A stretch of 64,000 bases of DNA from Arcicella rosea (GTDB taxonomy: Bacteria; Bacteroidota; Bacteroidia; Cytophagales; Spirosomataceae), in assembly GCF_040543805.1 (NCBI RefSeq), contig NZ_JBEUMS010000010.1, positions 124,001-188,000 on the forward strand, read 5' to 3'. Shown here piece by piece: positions 45,297 through 54,560 of the stretch. Within the stretch, counting starts at the first letter, position 1. Every line of letters begins with the position of its first letter. The notes under the pieces were generated by a model. It had not been told where the DNA came from and searched no databases. It saw nothing but the letters and a program-made list of their open reading frames with translations. The position numbers and the translations under genes were made by a program.

Positions 45297-46127
45297 TTAA
45301 AACTTACCATTATTATTCTTCCAGTTTTCCTTTGGTATCATTGGCTCAATTACATCCCAATGTTCAGCGATTTTGCCATTTTCAACTCTGAAAAGATCAT
45401 AGAAAGCATTATGAGATTTGCCAAAATGTCCTTCACTTACTACCAAAACGAAATTCCCTTCGCCTAAAACCCTGTGAATTTTGTCATATTTCAAGAAAAT
45501 GCCTTGTTTAGCTAATTCACTAAGTGTTATACCCAAACCAGAAAGTTTGTCTGGAATTTGTGGGTTATGTTGAATATAATTATCGCCATCATAATAATCA
45601 GCTAATTTTTCCATTTTGCCGTTTACTAAAATATCCTCTACAAAAGTTTTTACTAAAGTTTTATTAATTTCAGTTTTGTCAAGGTCTTTGATTTCGGTAG
45701 TACCGTCAATCATGGTATGCCCACTCGGATTTGGTTTTGCTGTTTCTTGTAAATTATCCCAGTGTTCTACAATTTTTCCATCTTCGAAACGAAAAATGTC
45801 AAAACCTATTTTTGGTCCGAAGAAATTATAATCGGTATGCGTAAATACGAAATCACCATCTTGAAAAGCTCTAACCGTATTTACTTTTGCCGAACCTTTT
45901 GGAAGTGCTTGTAAAACAGCTCCAAAACCAGCCAAACCATCGCCAACGGCTAGGTTATGCTGAATATACTTATTGGCATTAATATACCCAACTGGCTCAG
46001 CAGCACCCGTCTCTATCGCCTTTAGTAAGGCTACCACTTTTTGTTTGTTATCCATTTTGCTTTGAGATTTACACACCGATACACCAAGTGTCAGCGCCAT
46101 TGTTAAACTAAGAATCGATTTATTCAT
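45297..46127 (-). CDS. Tandem NTF2-like (SnoaL-type) secreted protein
   Basis: 276 residues with a signal peptide (about 1-22). Two homologous halves: NANKYIQHNLAVGDGLAGFG with FDIFRFEDGKIVEHWDN, and GDNYIQHNPQIPDKLSGLG with YDLFRVENGKIAEHWDV. Each is an NTF2-like fold often called SnoaL-like polyketide cyclase, so this is an internal duplication. Function unknown, perhaps binding or turnover of a small hydrophobic compound. It lies 84 bases downstream of an AraC-type regulator on the same strand. Confidence 0.85.
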   Translation of the reverse strand: MNKSILSLTMALTLGVSVCKSQSKMDNKQKVVALLKAIETGAAEPVGYINANKYIQHNLAVGDGLAGFGAVLQALPKGSAKVNTVRAFQDGDFVFTHTDYNFFGPKIGFDIFRFEDGKIVEHWDNLQETAKPNPSGHTMIDGTTEIKDLDKTEINKTLVKTFVEDILVNGKMEKLADYYDGDNYIQHNPQIPDKLSGLGITLSELAKQGIFLKYDKIHRVLGEGNFVLVVSEGHFGKSHNAFYDLFRVENGKIAEHWDVIEPMIPKENWKNNNGKF

Positions 46128-46211
46128 TTTCTGATTTGAATTATTTACGATGCAAAGTTCAGGTTAATCTCAAAGCCAATAAAGGTACAAAAAAGCCTTT
46201 ACATGATACTT

Positions 46212-47084
46212 TTAGGCCAATCGGAATTGTTCTCTAAATTCTACGGGCGTTGTTTGGGTATGTTTGCGAAAGTATTTAATAAAATTGGTCGGTTCTTCAA
46301 AGCCCAAATAATAGCAAATTTCTTTAACGCTTTCGGTTGTGTGTGCTAAAATTCTTTTTGCTTCCAACATTATTCTATCATCTATTATTTCTTTGGGGCT
46401 TTTGCCCAAAACTTTTGAAGTAGCTTGATTCAATCGTTTCTCTGTAATGATAATTTCTTTAGCGTAGTAATTTACTTGTTTCTGACTTTTATAATTTATT
46501 TCTAACAGGTCTTTAAATAGCATTATATAATCAAGGTCTGCATCTTTTTTTATTTCTATAAAGTTTTGTTTTCGTTTTTCTCTTTCAGAATGAAGCAAAA
46601 AATTATGTAACAAATTTTTCAAAATGTCGGCTTGTGATTTGTCCTTTATATTTTGCAACTCATCTGCCATTTGTTGAAGTAGGTCAGCAAATAATTTGGT
46701 GTGTTTTACTATTTGAATTTGTGAAACATAAAACAAGTCATTGAACAAAATATTGTTCCGTAAAAATTTCGTATCAGCTTCCGTCTTGCAGAAAAAGTTA
46801 TCAGTAAATACGATAGCTTTCGCTTCAAATTTTGTTGTATTGTCGTATCGGTGAACGATGTCTTTGTTTAGAAATAATAGAGTTTGTGGTTTAATTTTTA
46901 TAGGGTTAAAGTCAACCAAATGTGTGGGATTACCTTTTTGAAACCAAATAATGTGATAAAACCCTGTTCGGTGTGTGGTGGTTAATGTGTCTTTTAAATT
47001 TTGGAATAGTTCTCCTATGTCCACAATTTCAAATTCTTGTGGAAGTCCTGCTTTGAAGTCATATTTTTTGATGTCTGTTGTCAT
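46212..47084 (-). CDS. AraC-family transcriptional regulator
   Basis: 290 residues. The N-terminal cupin-like sensor domain (TGFYHIIWFQKGNPTHLVDF) is followed by two C-terminal helix-turn-helix motifs: YYAKEIIITEKRLNQATSKV with LGKSPKEIIDDRIMLEAKRI, then VKEICYYLGFEEPTNFIKYFRKHTQ, TPVEFR. It may control the NTF2-like gene downstream. Its start is only 22 bases from a dispersed repeat (47107-47235). Confidence 0.92.
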   Translation of the reverse strand: MTTDIKKYDFKAGLPQEFEIVDIGELFQNLKDTLTTTHRTGFYHIIWFQKGNPTHLVDFNPIKIKPQTLLFLNKDIVHRYDNTTKFEAKAIVFTDNFFCKTEADTKFLRNNILFNDLFYVSQIQIVKHTKLFADLLQQMADELQNIKDKSQADILKNLLHNFLLHSEREKRKQNFIEIKKDADLDYIMLFKDLLEINYKSQKQVNYYAKEIIITEKRLNQATSKVLGKSPKEIIDDRIMLEAKRILAHTTESVKEICYYLGFEEPTNFIKYFRKHTQTTPVEFREQFRLA

Positions 47085-47458
47085 TTCCAGGGTGTTGGTA
47101 CAATTGCCACTAATGATGGTATTGACTCACATGTTTTAACAGCTTATCCCACGCATTGCGTACAACTCGTAAATATACGTATGTTTGCTGTTTTTTTCCT
47201 AAAACGAAGTAATAGATATAAACAAAGCTATTATTAACTCTCGAGCTAGCTTTAGGAAACAACTTACACCCTATCTTGTATCTTTAGCAAAAGCAAGTTA
47301 AAAATAAATGTACAATGCCAAACTAGCTGGCATTATACAAGGTAGATTACTACTGAAGTATGTCTCCTCTTTGAAGAAACGAAATTAGAAAAATAATCTA
47401 AAAATTGCTCGCTTTTTATTATGGTACCTTAGTTATTGGTGGTTGTGGCTTTTGTGAA
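47085..47458. other. Intergenic with dispersed repeat R1
   Basis: 374 bases: repeat R1 (47107-47235) and a small stem AATGCCA/TGGCATT (47314-47334) inside a longer imperfect palindrome. No convincing gene. Confidence 0.65.
47107..47235. repeat. Dispersed intergenic repeat R1, full copy
   Basis: Its first ~70 bases (CCACTAATGATGGTATTGAC ... TTGCGTACAACTC) match 59352-59422. Its last ~70 bases (AACTCGTAAATATACG ... AAAGCTATTATT) match 50292-50363 with about 5 differences. It lies 22 bases upstream of an AraC start, as the 59352 copy lies 21 bases upstream of the cupin-like gene. Confidence 0.8.
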
Positions 47459-47950
47459 TTAGCTATTGATAGCATTATTAATTTTCTGTTGATGACGAAA
47501 TTGGTAAACAGAACCAACAATAAATAGCAATAGGAATACAAGAAGTGTTATTCCGATAACCGGGTCTGTTGGTGCTTTTGCCAAAGGATGTCCGATTGGA
47601 ACACGGGTAAAAGTTTCGTTAATGGTAGGAACCCACGACAAGAAAAAACTAAACGAAAGAAGGAAATTTTCAAAATATCGGCTTTTATTGTTTCCCTGTT
47701 TTTTGCTGTGAAGAAAATAGGCTCCCGCCACCAAAGCCACAATAAATAAGGCGAAAATATGACCTGGATTAAAACCGTGTTTCAATAACCCCAATGATGT
47801 AAGTGACGTAACGATGGTTCCGTAAAAATAAATTTTGCCTGAAGGTTGCTCTAAACCTATTTTTCCGTTTTTTCTGAATGAAATAATTGCAGCAATGATG
47901 GCAATAATGCCAATGATGGTATGAAAAATACCTAAATTAGAAAGTCCCAT
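47459..47950 (-). CDS. Four-helix membrane protein, unknown function
   Basis: 163 residues with about four hydrophobic spans: 5-23 (LGIFHTIIGIIAIIAAIIS), 40-58, 64-82 (HIFALFIVALVAGAYFL) and 131-150 (ITLLVFLLLFIVGSVYQF). No catalytic motif is seen; the pattern recalls small DUF-type inner-membrane proteins found beside AraC regulators. Next on the strand is an AraC gene 74 bases upstream, which may control it. Confidence 0.75.
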   Translation of the reverse strand: MGLSNLGIFHTIIGIIAIIAAIISFRKNGKIGLEQPSGKIYFYGTIVTSLTSLGLLKHGFNPGHIFALFIVALVAGAYFLHSKKQGNNKSRYFENFLLSFSFFLSWVPTINETFTRVPIGHPLAKAPTDPVIGITLLVFLLLFIVGSVYQFRHQQKINNAINS

Positions 47951-48024
47951 TTTTTATTTTTGATTTGAATTAACATTACAAATGTGCGATGAAAAAATAG
48001 GAATGATTTTGCGAATTAGCTCAA

Positions 48025-48879
48025 CTATTTGGCAATTTGGTTCAGACGATAATTGGTCGGTGTCATGTTGTATTTTTCTCCGAAACTTTTGGTAAAGTTT
48101 GCTAAGTCATTAAAGCCACAAGTAAAAGCAATGTCGCTAATACGTTCGTTTGATGCTAATAATAATTTAGCTGCCTTTTCAAGTTTTTTTGTCTTGATAT
48201 AATTAGCAGGCGTATCGTTGTAAAGTTTCGAAAATTCTCTTTTGAATGATGACAAGCTTAAATTAGTTTGGTCTGCCAACTCTTCAAGTGTCAGCTGTGA
48301 AAATAAGTTTACTTCAATTATCTGTTTGAAAGTGTAAGTTGTTGGCGAAAAAAGTTGTGATAATATTACTTGTACAGATTCGGCATTTTTTGTTTGAGAA
48401 AGTAAGAGTATAATTTCCTTTAATTTTAAAACCAAAATATCCTCATTTACCAAAGACGGATTTTCAAAGTAAAATAAAAGTCCTTCAATGTATTTTTGAA
48501 TTAAAAAATCATTGTTAATTTTTTCGCTGGATTTATTTGAAATAATGTTTTTGGGCGCCTGCAGCAGTGACGGCAATTCACGATTATACACCTGCTTTAA
48601 AATCTCTGGGTGGAAAGTAACAATTACGATTTCACAAACATTTTCTGAATTTGCGTTTTGTATTTGTTTGCCGGATTTGATACAATTTAGAAACAACGAA
48701 TAGTTAGCAGGAATATTCCTTTGTTCACTATCAAATTGATATTGAAATTCACCTTCTTTCACAAATAAAAAACAGGCTTGTTCATTTACGGGAAAATCAA
48801 ATCGAAAAGGCGGCTTTAACGCTATCTTTTGAATAAATGATTTTCCAAACAAGTCGATTTTTTTATAATTGGTTACCAT
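48025..48879 (-). CDS. AraC-family transcriptional regulator
   Basis: 284 residues. N-terminal sensor region (PVNEQACFLFVKEGEFQYQF), then the DNA-binding pair LTLEELADQTNLSLSSFKREF and ISDIAFTCGFNDLANFTKSF, NMTPTNYR. It precedes the membrane protein gene on the same strand. Confidence 0.92.
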   Translation of the reverse strand: MVTNYKKIDLFGKSFIQKIALKPPFRFDFPVNEQACFLFVKEGEFQYQFDSEQRNIPANYSLFLNCIKSGKQIQNANSENVCEIVIVTFHPEILKQVYNRELPSLLQAPKNIISNKSSEKINNDFLIQKYIEGLLFYFENPSLVNEDILVLKLKEIILLLSQTKNAESVQVILSQLFSPTTYTFKQIIEVNLFSQLTLEELADQTNLSLSSFKREFSKLYNDTPANYIKTKKLEKAAKLLLASNERISDIAFTCGFNDLANFTKSFGEKYNMTPTNYRLNQIAK

Positions 48880-49020
48880 CTCTGAATTAATATTTAAATA
48901 ACATCAGCCCAACATTTGCAATAATGCCAATAGAATTATATATGTTGAGTTTACAACTGTAGCCCGACTATTGCCCAATACCCATGTTACCAGTTCGTTA
49001 TTTATCTCATTCTCTAATTG

Positions 49021-49383
49021 TTACCATTGTTGAAACCTAATACCGAGTTGATTGTCTGCAATCGCAAATTCTTTTGCACCCCAAGGTCTAACTGTAACTT
49101 TGTCAAGATTGGGATGAAGTAGATGAGGATGTGATTTAGATACTTTTGCATAAACTTCTTCAATATTATCCGTTGCAAGCCTTAGTTCTGGATTATGTTC
49201 TTTGGCTAATTGTTCATCTTGAAAAAGCATTAGGCTTATTCCGTCTTTTTTTAATACGCAATAAGGTTGTGAAGTATTTAAATCTTTGTGTGCAATTGTA
49301 AATTCTAGACAATCGACAAATAATTTAAGTCCGTCTGAAATATCTGTATAAAATACACTGGGTATTAATTTTGTAAAATTCAT
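49021..49383 (-). CDS. VOC-superfamily (glyoxalase/bleomycin-resistance-like) protein
   Basis: 120 residues, one VOC module: MNFTKLIPSVFYTDISDGLK, LEFTIAHKDL, YCVLKKDGISLMLFQDEQLA and a final KEFAIADNQLGIRFQQW with the usual D-x-x-G-x-x-F/I ending. Such proteins bind metals or drugs, or act as glyoxalase-like enzymes; function unresolved. A single gene with a repeat-containing spacer on the upstream side. Confidence 0.88.
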   Translation of the reverse strand: MNFTKLIPSVFYTDISDGLKLFVDCLEFTIAHKDLNTSQPYCVLKKDGISLMLFQDEQLAKEHNPELRLATDNIEEVYAKVSKSHPHLLHPNLDKVTVRPWGAKEFAIADNQLGIRFQQW

Positions 49384-49746
49384 ATTGCTTTAATTTTATT
49401 TGTCATTAACAATGGTCAGATTACTTTATTTTCAGTAGGGTGTCGTACAAATGTTTCATATAAGCACTTCAGCCACCATTTTGCCAAACCAATGTTGAAC
49501 TTAAGCTGAGCGGGTGGCTAGTCTAGCTTTTGCTTCTCAAAGTTTTATCTTTTCATAAATTACAAACTATTTTTAAGATGACAAAATAGGAACATTTAAA
49601 GCCTCAAAAAACAAAAAAGCAGGCAAAACCCGCTCTTCCAAAATCTTCAAATCGAACGATATTTAGACGTCTTAATGTTCAAAGTTTTCTGTTCTGACCA
49701 CTGAACCGCCAATTTCTTGAAGGTATTGTTATGAGCAGGTTTGTTA
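49384..49746. other. Intergenic with inverted repeat and repeat R3
   Basis: 363 bases. An inverted pair AGCCACC (49471-49477) / GGTGGCT (49513-49519) and repeat R3 (49605-49652) are the only structures; no gene was recognised. Confidence 0.6.
49605..49652. repeat. Dispersed repeat R3, copy 1 (hairpin-bearing)
   Basis: Run of A, then GCAGG-CAAAA-CCCGC-TCTT and AAAATCTTCAA; matches 51779-51832 with a few changes. The stem is GC-rich in an AT-rich setting, so a terminator role is possible. Confidence 0.6.
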
Positions 49747-50103
49747 TCAGTTGTTTCTGTCAACGGGTGTTGAAGTAATGTTGTTATTATTGTCAATAGC
49801 AATGTCATACTCGTAACATTTGCTCATTTCAACAGTTTTAACATAATCGATGTTGTTTACTTTAATAGTAAATGTTGTTAGTCCTGCCGCATAACTGCTG
49901 TAAGCGGAAGATGTGCCTGAGTCGACATTGTTGATATTCACAGTATTTCCACCGGATGTTTTAATTTGAACACTTGCTTTTTGTGTTCCATTATTTATAA
50001 TTCTTGCCCGTGGGTCTTCATCCTTACACTTTTTACAACCATTTAATGTAATTGCAAATAGCCCAGCAAGAATAAGTGTCGTTAAAAATTTTGTTATTTT
50101 CAT
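49747..50103 (-). CDS. Small lipoprotein, unknown function
   Basis: 118 residues. The signal and lipobox are clear (MKITKFLTTLILAGLFAITL then NGC), so the mature protein begins at Cys23 and is held in a membrane. The rest is a single beta-rich domain (RIINNGTQKASVQIKTSG, TTFTIKVNNIDYVKTVEMSK) ending in an Asn-rich tail. No known family recognised. Confidence 0.7.
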   Translation of the reverse strand: MKITKFLTTLILAGLFAITLNGCKKCKDEDPRARIINNGTQKASVQIKTSGGNTVNINNVDSGTSSAYSSYAAGLTTFTIKVNNIDYVKTVEMSKCYEYDIAIDNNNNITSTPVDRNN

Positions 50104-50436
50104 TTTATTATGTATTCTGTTAAACTGTTCTACTCATCTGGCTTTTCGATGTCGCCCCGTTTTTTGTGTGGTCGCTGGTCTCCACTTTTGAATTGCAATA
50201 TTAAGAATTTGTCAAACAGTCAAGAACTGTCCAAACAATTATTTGGAGGCTCTCACGTCTATCCGCTGAGTCGTTTTTTAAACATGCCTATAACTCGTAA
50301 ACATACGCATGTTTGCTGTTTTTTTCCTAAAACTAAGTAATAGATATAAACAAAGCTATTATTTGCTCCCGAACTAGTATCAGGATTTCCTACGAACAGT
50401 TTAAGACGTACTGGTATTGTTATCTTTTATCTTTAT
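50104..50436. other. Intergenic with partial R1 repeat
   Basis: 333 bases between the lipoprotein start and the Fic stop. It includes the R1 tail (50292-50363); a short plus-strand frame across it has no gene character. Confidence 0.6.
50292..50363. repeat. Dispersed repeat R1, 3' part
   Basis: AACTCGTAAACATACGCATG ... AAAGCTATTATT matches 47164-47235 with about five differences over 72 bases. Confidence 0.8.
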
Positions 50437-51477
50437 CTATTTTATCATGTAACTCACATTTCGTCCGTTACCTTGTTTTTCAATCAATCCTTTATTGATT
50501 AACTCCGATAGAATACGTTTTACAGTAGGTAATGGTATCGCCAATTTTTCAGAAATTTCTCCTGACTGAATGTTGGGGCGATTTTGAATAATCGTAAAAA
50601 TTGATTTTTCCTTGGGCGAAAGTTGTGTTTCCACACCGGTTTTATTCAATTTCATCATAAGTTGAGCTTGAATATTTGACAAGCAACTCAAAAAGAATTG
50701 AACCCAAACAGTAACATCTTCATTAGGGCGTTGTGCTTGACAACTTCTAAGAACCTGATAATATTCGTTTTTTCGGTTTTCAATCTCGTGCTCAAAACTT
50801 ACGTATTGTATCCATTTATATCCGTTTTTGAGCAATAATAGTGTTGAAATTAAACGACTTAACCTTCCATTTCCGTCTTGAAAAGGGTGAACGCTCAAAA
50901 AATCATAAACAAAGGATGCTATTTTGATTATAGGGTGTACCAATGTCTCGGAATTATACCAATTGATTAATTCTCTTACGGCATCTTCGGTAGCAAACCC
51001 CGCTTCGGTTGTTTGAAAAATGATTTGTTGTGTGCCGTCAGGAAATGAGGCTTCAACGGCGTTGCTATGTGCCTTATAATTGCCTTTATGCCATTGGTCT
51101 TTGGCACTATATTTCATCAAACTATTGTGTAAACCTTTAATATGGCTTTCGGTAAGATTAATGTTTTCGTAAGATTCCGAAATCAAATCTAATACTTCAA
51201 AATAACCGACTATTTCCTGTGAATCTCTGTCGGTAAGTTTTGCTATATCAATTTTTTGTAGTAAAACGTCAACCTCTTCATCGCTCATTTTATTGCCTTC
51301 AATTCGGTTTGAAGCCCCTACGCTTCGCACAGTCGCAATACTTTTCAACTCTTTGAGGCTTTGTCCTTCTTTTCGTTCAATTGCTGTCCAATTTGCATCA
51401 AAGCGGTCTATTTCACTGATTAAGTTAATCAGCGTCCAATCAATATTCAGTTTTAAATTATATACTCCGTTATCCAT
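50437..51477 (-). CDS. Fic-family protein with N-terminal inhibitory helix and C-terminal winged helix
   Basis: 346 residues. The inhibitory motif (S/T)xxxE(G/N) is seen as SNRIEG at 56-61; Glu60 would block ATP in the resting enzyme. The active site HPFQDGNGRLSR is near 193-204. The C-terminal ~70 residues form a winged helix (QSGEISEKLAIPLPTVKRIL). Fic enzymes transfer AMP or similar groups to target proteins; class II forms keep themselves off. The winged helix and the repeat cluster in its promoter suggest autoregulation. It is intact, unlike the split Fic gene at 42048/44714. Confidence 0.9.
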   Translation of the reverse strand: MDNGVYNLKLNIDWTLINLISEIDRFDANWTAIERKEGQSLKELKSIATVRSVGASNRIEGNKMSDEEVDVLLQKIDIAKLTDRDSQEIVGYFEVLDLISESYENINLTESHIKGLHNSLMKYSAKDQWHKGNYKAHSNAVEASFPDGTQQIIFQTTEAGFATEDAVRELINWYNSETLVHPIIKIASFVYDFLSVHPFQDGNGRLSRLISTLLLLKNGYKWIQYVSFEHEIENRKNEYYQVLRSCQAQRPNEDVTVWVQFFLSCLSNIQAQLMMKLNKTGVETQLSPKEKSIFTIIQNRPNIQSGEISEKLAIPLPTVKRILSELINKGLIEKQGNGRNVSYMIK

Positions 51478-51480
51478 TTT

Positions 51481-51572
51481 GATACGATTTGATACGCAAA
51501 GATACGATTACGATTTGAATTCGCAAGTACTTAATGATACGATTTGATACGTTTAGATTTGATTATGATACG
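51481..51572. promoter_or_regulatory. GATACG repeat cluster upstream of the Fic gene
   Basis: GATACG occurs at 51481, 51491, 51501, 51536, 51546 and 51567. The 16-base unit GATACGATTTGATACG is present exactly twice (51481-51496, 51536-51551), with boxes 10 bases apart inside each. It starts 4 bases upstream of the Fic ATG, so it overlaps its promoter or leader. Confidence 0.6.
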
Positions 51573-51778
51573 AAAAGTGTAATTATTTTGGTTGCTAAAT
51601 TGTCTTACAGAGCGTTCATCACGCCATGTAACTAACGTCAGTCTGTGAAAAAACTATCTATACAAATAGATGGAATAAACATAGGAGAGCCAAGACGAAA
51701 GCAACCATAAAAAATGCTTTATGGGTAGGGGATTTATATGCCTGAAAAAAAAGAAATAGCTTTTAAACCCTCTAAAGT

Positions 51779-51832
51779 AAAAAACAAAAAAAGCAGGGGA
51801 AAACCTGCTCTTACAAAATCTTCAAGTTGAAC
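51779..51832. repeat. Dispersed repeat R3, copy 2
   Basis: A run, GCAGG-GGAAAA-CCTGC stem, TCTT and AAAATCTTCAA as at 49605-49652. Confidence 0.6.
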
Positions 51833-51929
51833 TTTAAATCCATAAAAGAAACCATGGAAGCCGACCGCTACCTCAAGAGACTAAACGTCACTCATTCCTT
51901 CATGGTTTAGCTTTTATCCACCACGAATG

Positions 51930-52005
51930 CTCATACATTGGACGAGCGTAACACTCTTTAACATTTTGTGGAGTAAGAAACAAGATACGACTAGTTTGAT
52001 ACGAA
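51930..52005. repeat. Dispersed repeat R2, partial copy
   Basis: CATACATTGGACGAGCG ... CTCTTTAACATTTTG ... AAACAAGATACGACTAG resembles the right half of the copies at 54387-54540 and 57659-57812, without the complete terminal hairpin. Confidence 0.55.
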
Positions 52006-52385
52006 TTAAAGGAGGAAGAGATTTTGATAGTGGAAGAGAAATAGCATCCAACAATTTGTATATTTGATTAGAAGATAGAAAAAATACAATGGTAAATTCA
52101 GCACAAAATACCCACAAACTGACGAATGTTCAAGCAATACCTCTGCTTGCTGTAGTCTTTTTCACTACACATAGCGTACTGCAATGTTACATGGTAAAAA
52201 AAGCAAAAGCATTTTATAAGTTTTCAAGTTGGAGGCTTTGTGTTGCCTTCTAAGAATACCAGACACTAAGACTACGTCAATCAAGGTTGCAGGCTGAGAT
52301 TGCATATTATTTGTTGTTTCAAGTAGTTAGGCTTAGACCTGCAGGGGTTAGTAACAAGTAAAACCCTTATTAATTCAATAAACAA

Positions 52386-53288
52386 ATGACTAAAATGAGA
52401 ATTCTTTTTACGGGTGGTTCAGGAAAAGCAGGAAAGTACGTAATTGCGTATCTGCTTGAACAAGGACACAAGGTACTGAACGTGGATATAATACCTCTGA
52501 ATCTTGTAGGGGTTGAAAACCTAATAGCTGACATTACGGATGCTGGACAAATGTTTAATGCCATGAGTTCTTACATAGGCTTAGGTGAATTGGAAGGTGG
52601 CAATGGCGTACCAAAATTTGATGCAGTAGTACATTTTGCCGCAGTTCCTAGAATTTTGATTAAACCAGATAATGAAACCTTTCGAGTGAACACAATAGGG
52701 ACGTATAATGTGATTGAAGCAGCAGTTAAACTGGGTATTAAAAAGATTATTATTGCTTCTTCGGAAACCACTTATGGAATTTGTTTTTCAGATGGGCAAA
52801 CTGACCCGAAATCATTACCACTTGAAGAGGATTATGATGTAGACCCTATGGATAGTTACGGATTATCAAAGGTTGTGAATGAAAAAACGGCACAGAGTTT
52901 CCAGCGGCGTTCAGGCATTGATATTTATGCACTCCGAATCGGAAATGTAATTGAACCTCATGAATACGCTGAACTATTCCCGCATTATTTTAAAAATCCT
53001 GAAGTTCGTCGCAGAAATGCTTTTTGTTATATAGACGCCCGTGACTTAGGACAAATTGTAAATTTATGTTTACAGAAAGACGGGCTTGGGTTTCAGATTT
53101 TTAATGCTGGAAATGACCACAACGGTGCCATTATTCCAAGTAAAGAATTAGCCGAAAAGTTTTTCCCAAATGTACCAGTTACTCGTGAATTAGGCGAACA
53201 CGAAGCCTTATTTTCTAATCGAAAAATCCGAGAGGTGCTTGGATTCAAAGAACAACATCATTGGATGAAATACGTAAAGGCTGAGTGA
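52386..53288 (+). CDS. NAD-dependent epimerase/dehydratase family protein
   Basis: 300 residues. Extended short-chain dehydrogenase: cofactor loop TGGSGKAGKY (9-18), FDAVVHFAAVPR, catalytic YGLSK and RIGNVIEPHEY. The likely reaction is oxidation or epimerisation of a sugar or uronate, similar in style to uronate dehydrogenases; the substrate is unproven. It is followed 63 bases later by an aldo/keto reductase on the same strand. An ATG three codons in is also possible. Confidence 0.85.
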   Translation: MTKMRILFTGGSGKAGKYVIAYLLEQGHKVLNVDIIPLNLVGVENLIADITDAGQMFNAMSSYIGLGELEGGNGVPKFDAVVHFAAVPRILIKPDNETFRVNTIGTYNVIEAAVKLGIKKIIIASSETTYGICFSDGQTDPKSLPLEEDYDVDPMDSYGLSKVVNEKTAQSFQRRSGIDIYALRIGNVIEPHEYAELFPHYFKNPEVRRRNAFCYIDARDLGQIVNLCLQKDGLGFQIFNAGNDHNGAIIPSKELAEKFFPNVPVTRELGEHEALFSNRKIREVLGFKEQHHWMKYVKAE

Positions 53289-53351
53289 TTTGTTTTTGGT
53301 CATCCCACTGAAAACTGAATACACAAACAATCAAATTGATAACAAAAATTC

Positions 53352-54308
53352 ATGAAATACCTTCAATTTAGTAATAATGACAGAATCCCAATGTTGGGTT
53401 TAGGCACTTGGAAATCAGCCAAAGGTGAGATTTATCAAACCGTTAGAAAAGCCATCGAAATTGGTTATCGCCATTTTGATTGTGCCTTAATCTATGGTAA
53501 TGAACACGAAATAGGGCAGGCAATTTCAGATGCAATCAATAATAAAGAGGTAACCAGAAATGAGCTTTGGATTACCTCAAAACTATGGAATAATCGCCAT
53601 AAAAAAGTTGATATTCAACCAACTATTGAAATAACATTGGACAGTTTGAAACTCGAATATTTAGATTTATACTTAATTCATTGGCCAGTAGCACTCTTAA
53701 ACAGCGTAAATTATCCAAAAGATGGAAGTGAGATGATTGACTTGAAACACATTCCTTTGGTGGAAACTTGGCAGGGGATGATTGCTTTAAAAGAAAATAA
53801 TTTGACTAAGCATATCGGTGTTTCAAATTTTAGTATTAAAAAAATCAATGAATTAATCAATGAAACTGGCGTTTGTCCAGAAGCCCTACAATTAGAACTG
53901 CATCCATTTCTTCAACAAAATAAAATTGTAGATTTTGCCAATGCCAACAACATCATCCTCACTGGTTTTTGCCCTCTTGGTTCGTCCGATAGACCCATCA
54001 ATAGGATTACAGCAGGTGAACCCAAGTTGTTTGAAAATAAATCAATTATAGATATTGCCCAAGAGAAAGGAAATACACCCGCACAAATTATGCTCGCTTG
54101 GGCAATCAATAGAGGCACATCGGTCATTCCAAAATCCGTAAATCCACAAAGGTTAAAAGAAAATATTGAAGCCGCTGATATTGAACTTACACCTTTAGAA
54201 ATGGAGAAAATTAATCAATTAGATCAACATTATCGATATATTAAGGGTGATTTTTGGTGCTTAGAGGGCAGTGGCTATACCCTTGAAAACCTTTGGGATG
54301 AAGTTTGA
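53352..54308 (+). CDS. Aldo/keto reductase
   Basis: 318 residues with the whole AKR active-site set: Asp43 and Tyr48 in HFDCALIYGNEHEIG, Lys in WITSKLWNN and His in YLIHWPVALL; the NADPH end is TSVIPKSVNPQRLKENI. It resembles plant and animal aldose/aldehyde reductases (AKR1/AKR3-like). With the epimerase upstream it may form a small sugar-redox pair. Confidence 0.92.
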   Translation: MKYLQFSNNDRIPMLGLGTWKSAKGEIYQTVRKAIEIGYRHFDCALIYGNEHEIGQAISDAINNKEVTRNELWITSKLWNNRHKKVDIQPTIEITLDSLKLEYLDLYLIHWPVALLNSVNYPKDGSEMIDLKHIPLVETWQGMIALKENNLTKHIGVSNFSIKKINELINETGVCPEALQLELHPFLQQNKIVDFANANNIILTGFCPLGSSDRPINRITAGEPKLFENKSIIDIAQEKGNTPAQIMLAWAINRGTSVIPKSVNPQRLKENIEAADIELTPLEMEKINQLDQHYRYIKGDFWCLEGSGYTLENLWDEV

Positions 54309-54386
54309 AGTAGGGCTGGAATTAATAAAGACAATATGCTTTTATCTGGGCGTTCGTTTAGCGAAGCCTTCACTTATCTCTCAAAG

Positions 54387-54540
54387 TTTCCTAAAACCTA
54401 AAGCAAGGGAAATCCTCATATTTGAAAGGGTTTAATGAATATATTAAAATGTTTAAAGGCAAAAGGAATATTTATCCCTGATACATTGTACGGACGGGAC
54501 GATCTTTAACATTTTGAGCCGTAGGAATTAGCCTACGACT
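54387..54540. repeat. Dispersed repeat R2, copy between convergent genes
   Basis: About 155 bases from TTTCCTAAAACCT through ATATTAAAATG, TTTATCCCTGATACATTGTAC and a closing hairpin GTAGG-AATTAG-CCTAC. It matches 57659-57812 over its whole length. Lying between two stop codons, its hairpin may serve as terminator in both directions. Confidence 0.8.
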
Positions 54541-54560
54541 TTTGTATTATTCCAAACAAG

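Larger units (their letters stand above)
51478..52385. other. Large intergenic with GATACG cluster, R3 and R2 repeats
   Basis: 908 bases between divergent genes. It contains the GATACG boxes (51481-51572), repeat R3 (51779-51832), a partial R2 copy (51930-52005) and a small stem TGTAGT/ACTACA (52151-52169). A minus-strand frame at 51914-52117 covers repeat DNA and is not accepted as a gene. Confidence 0.65.
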
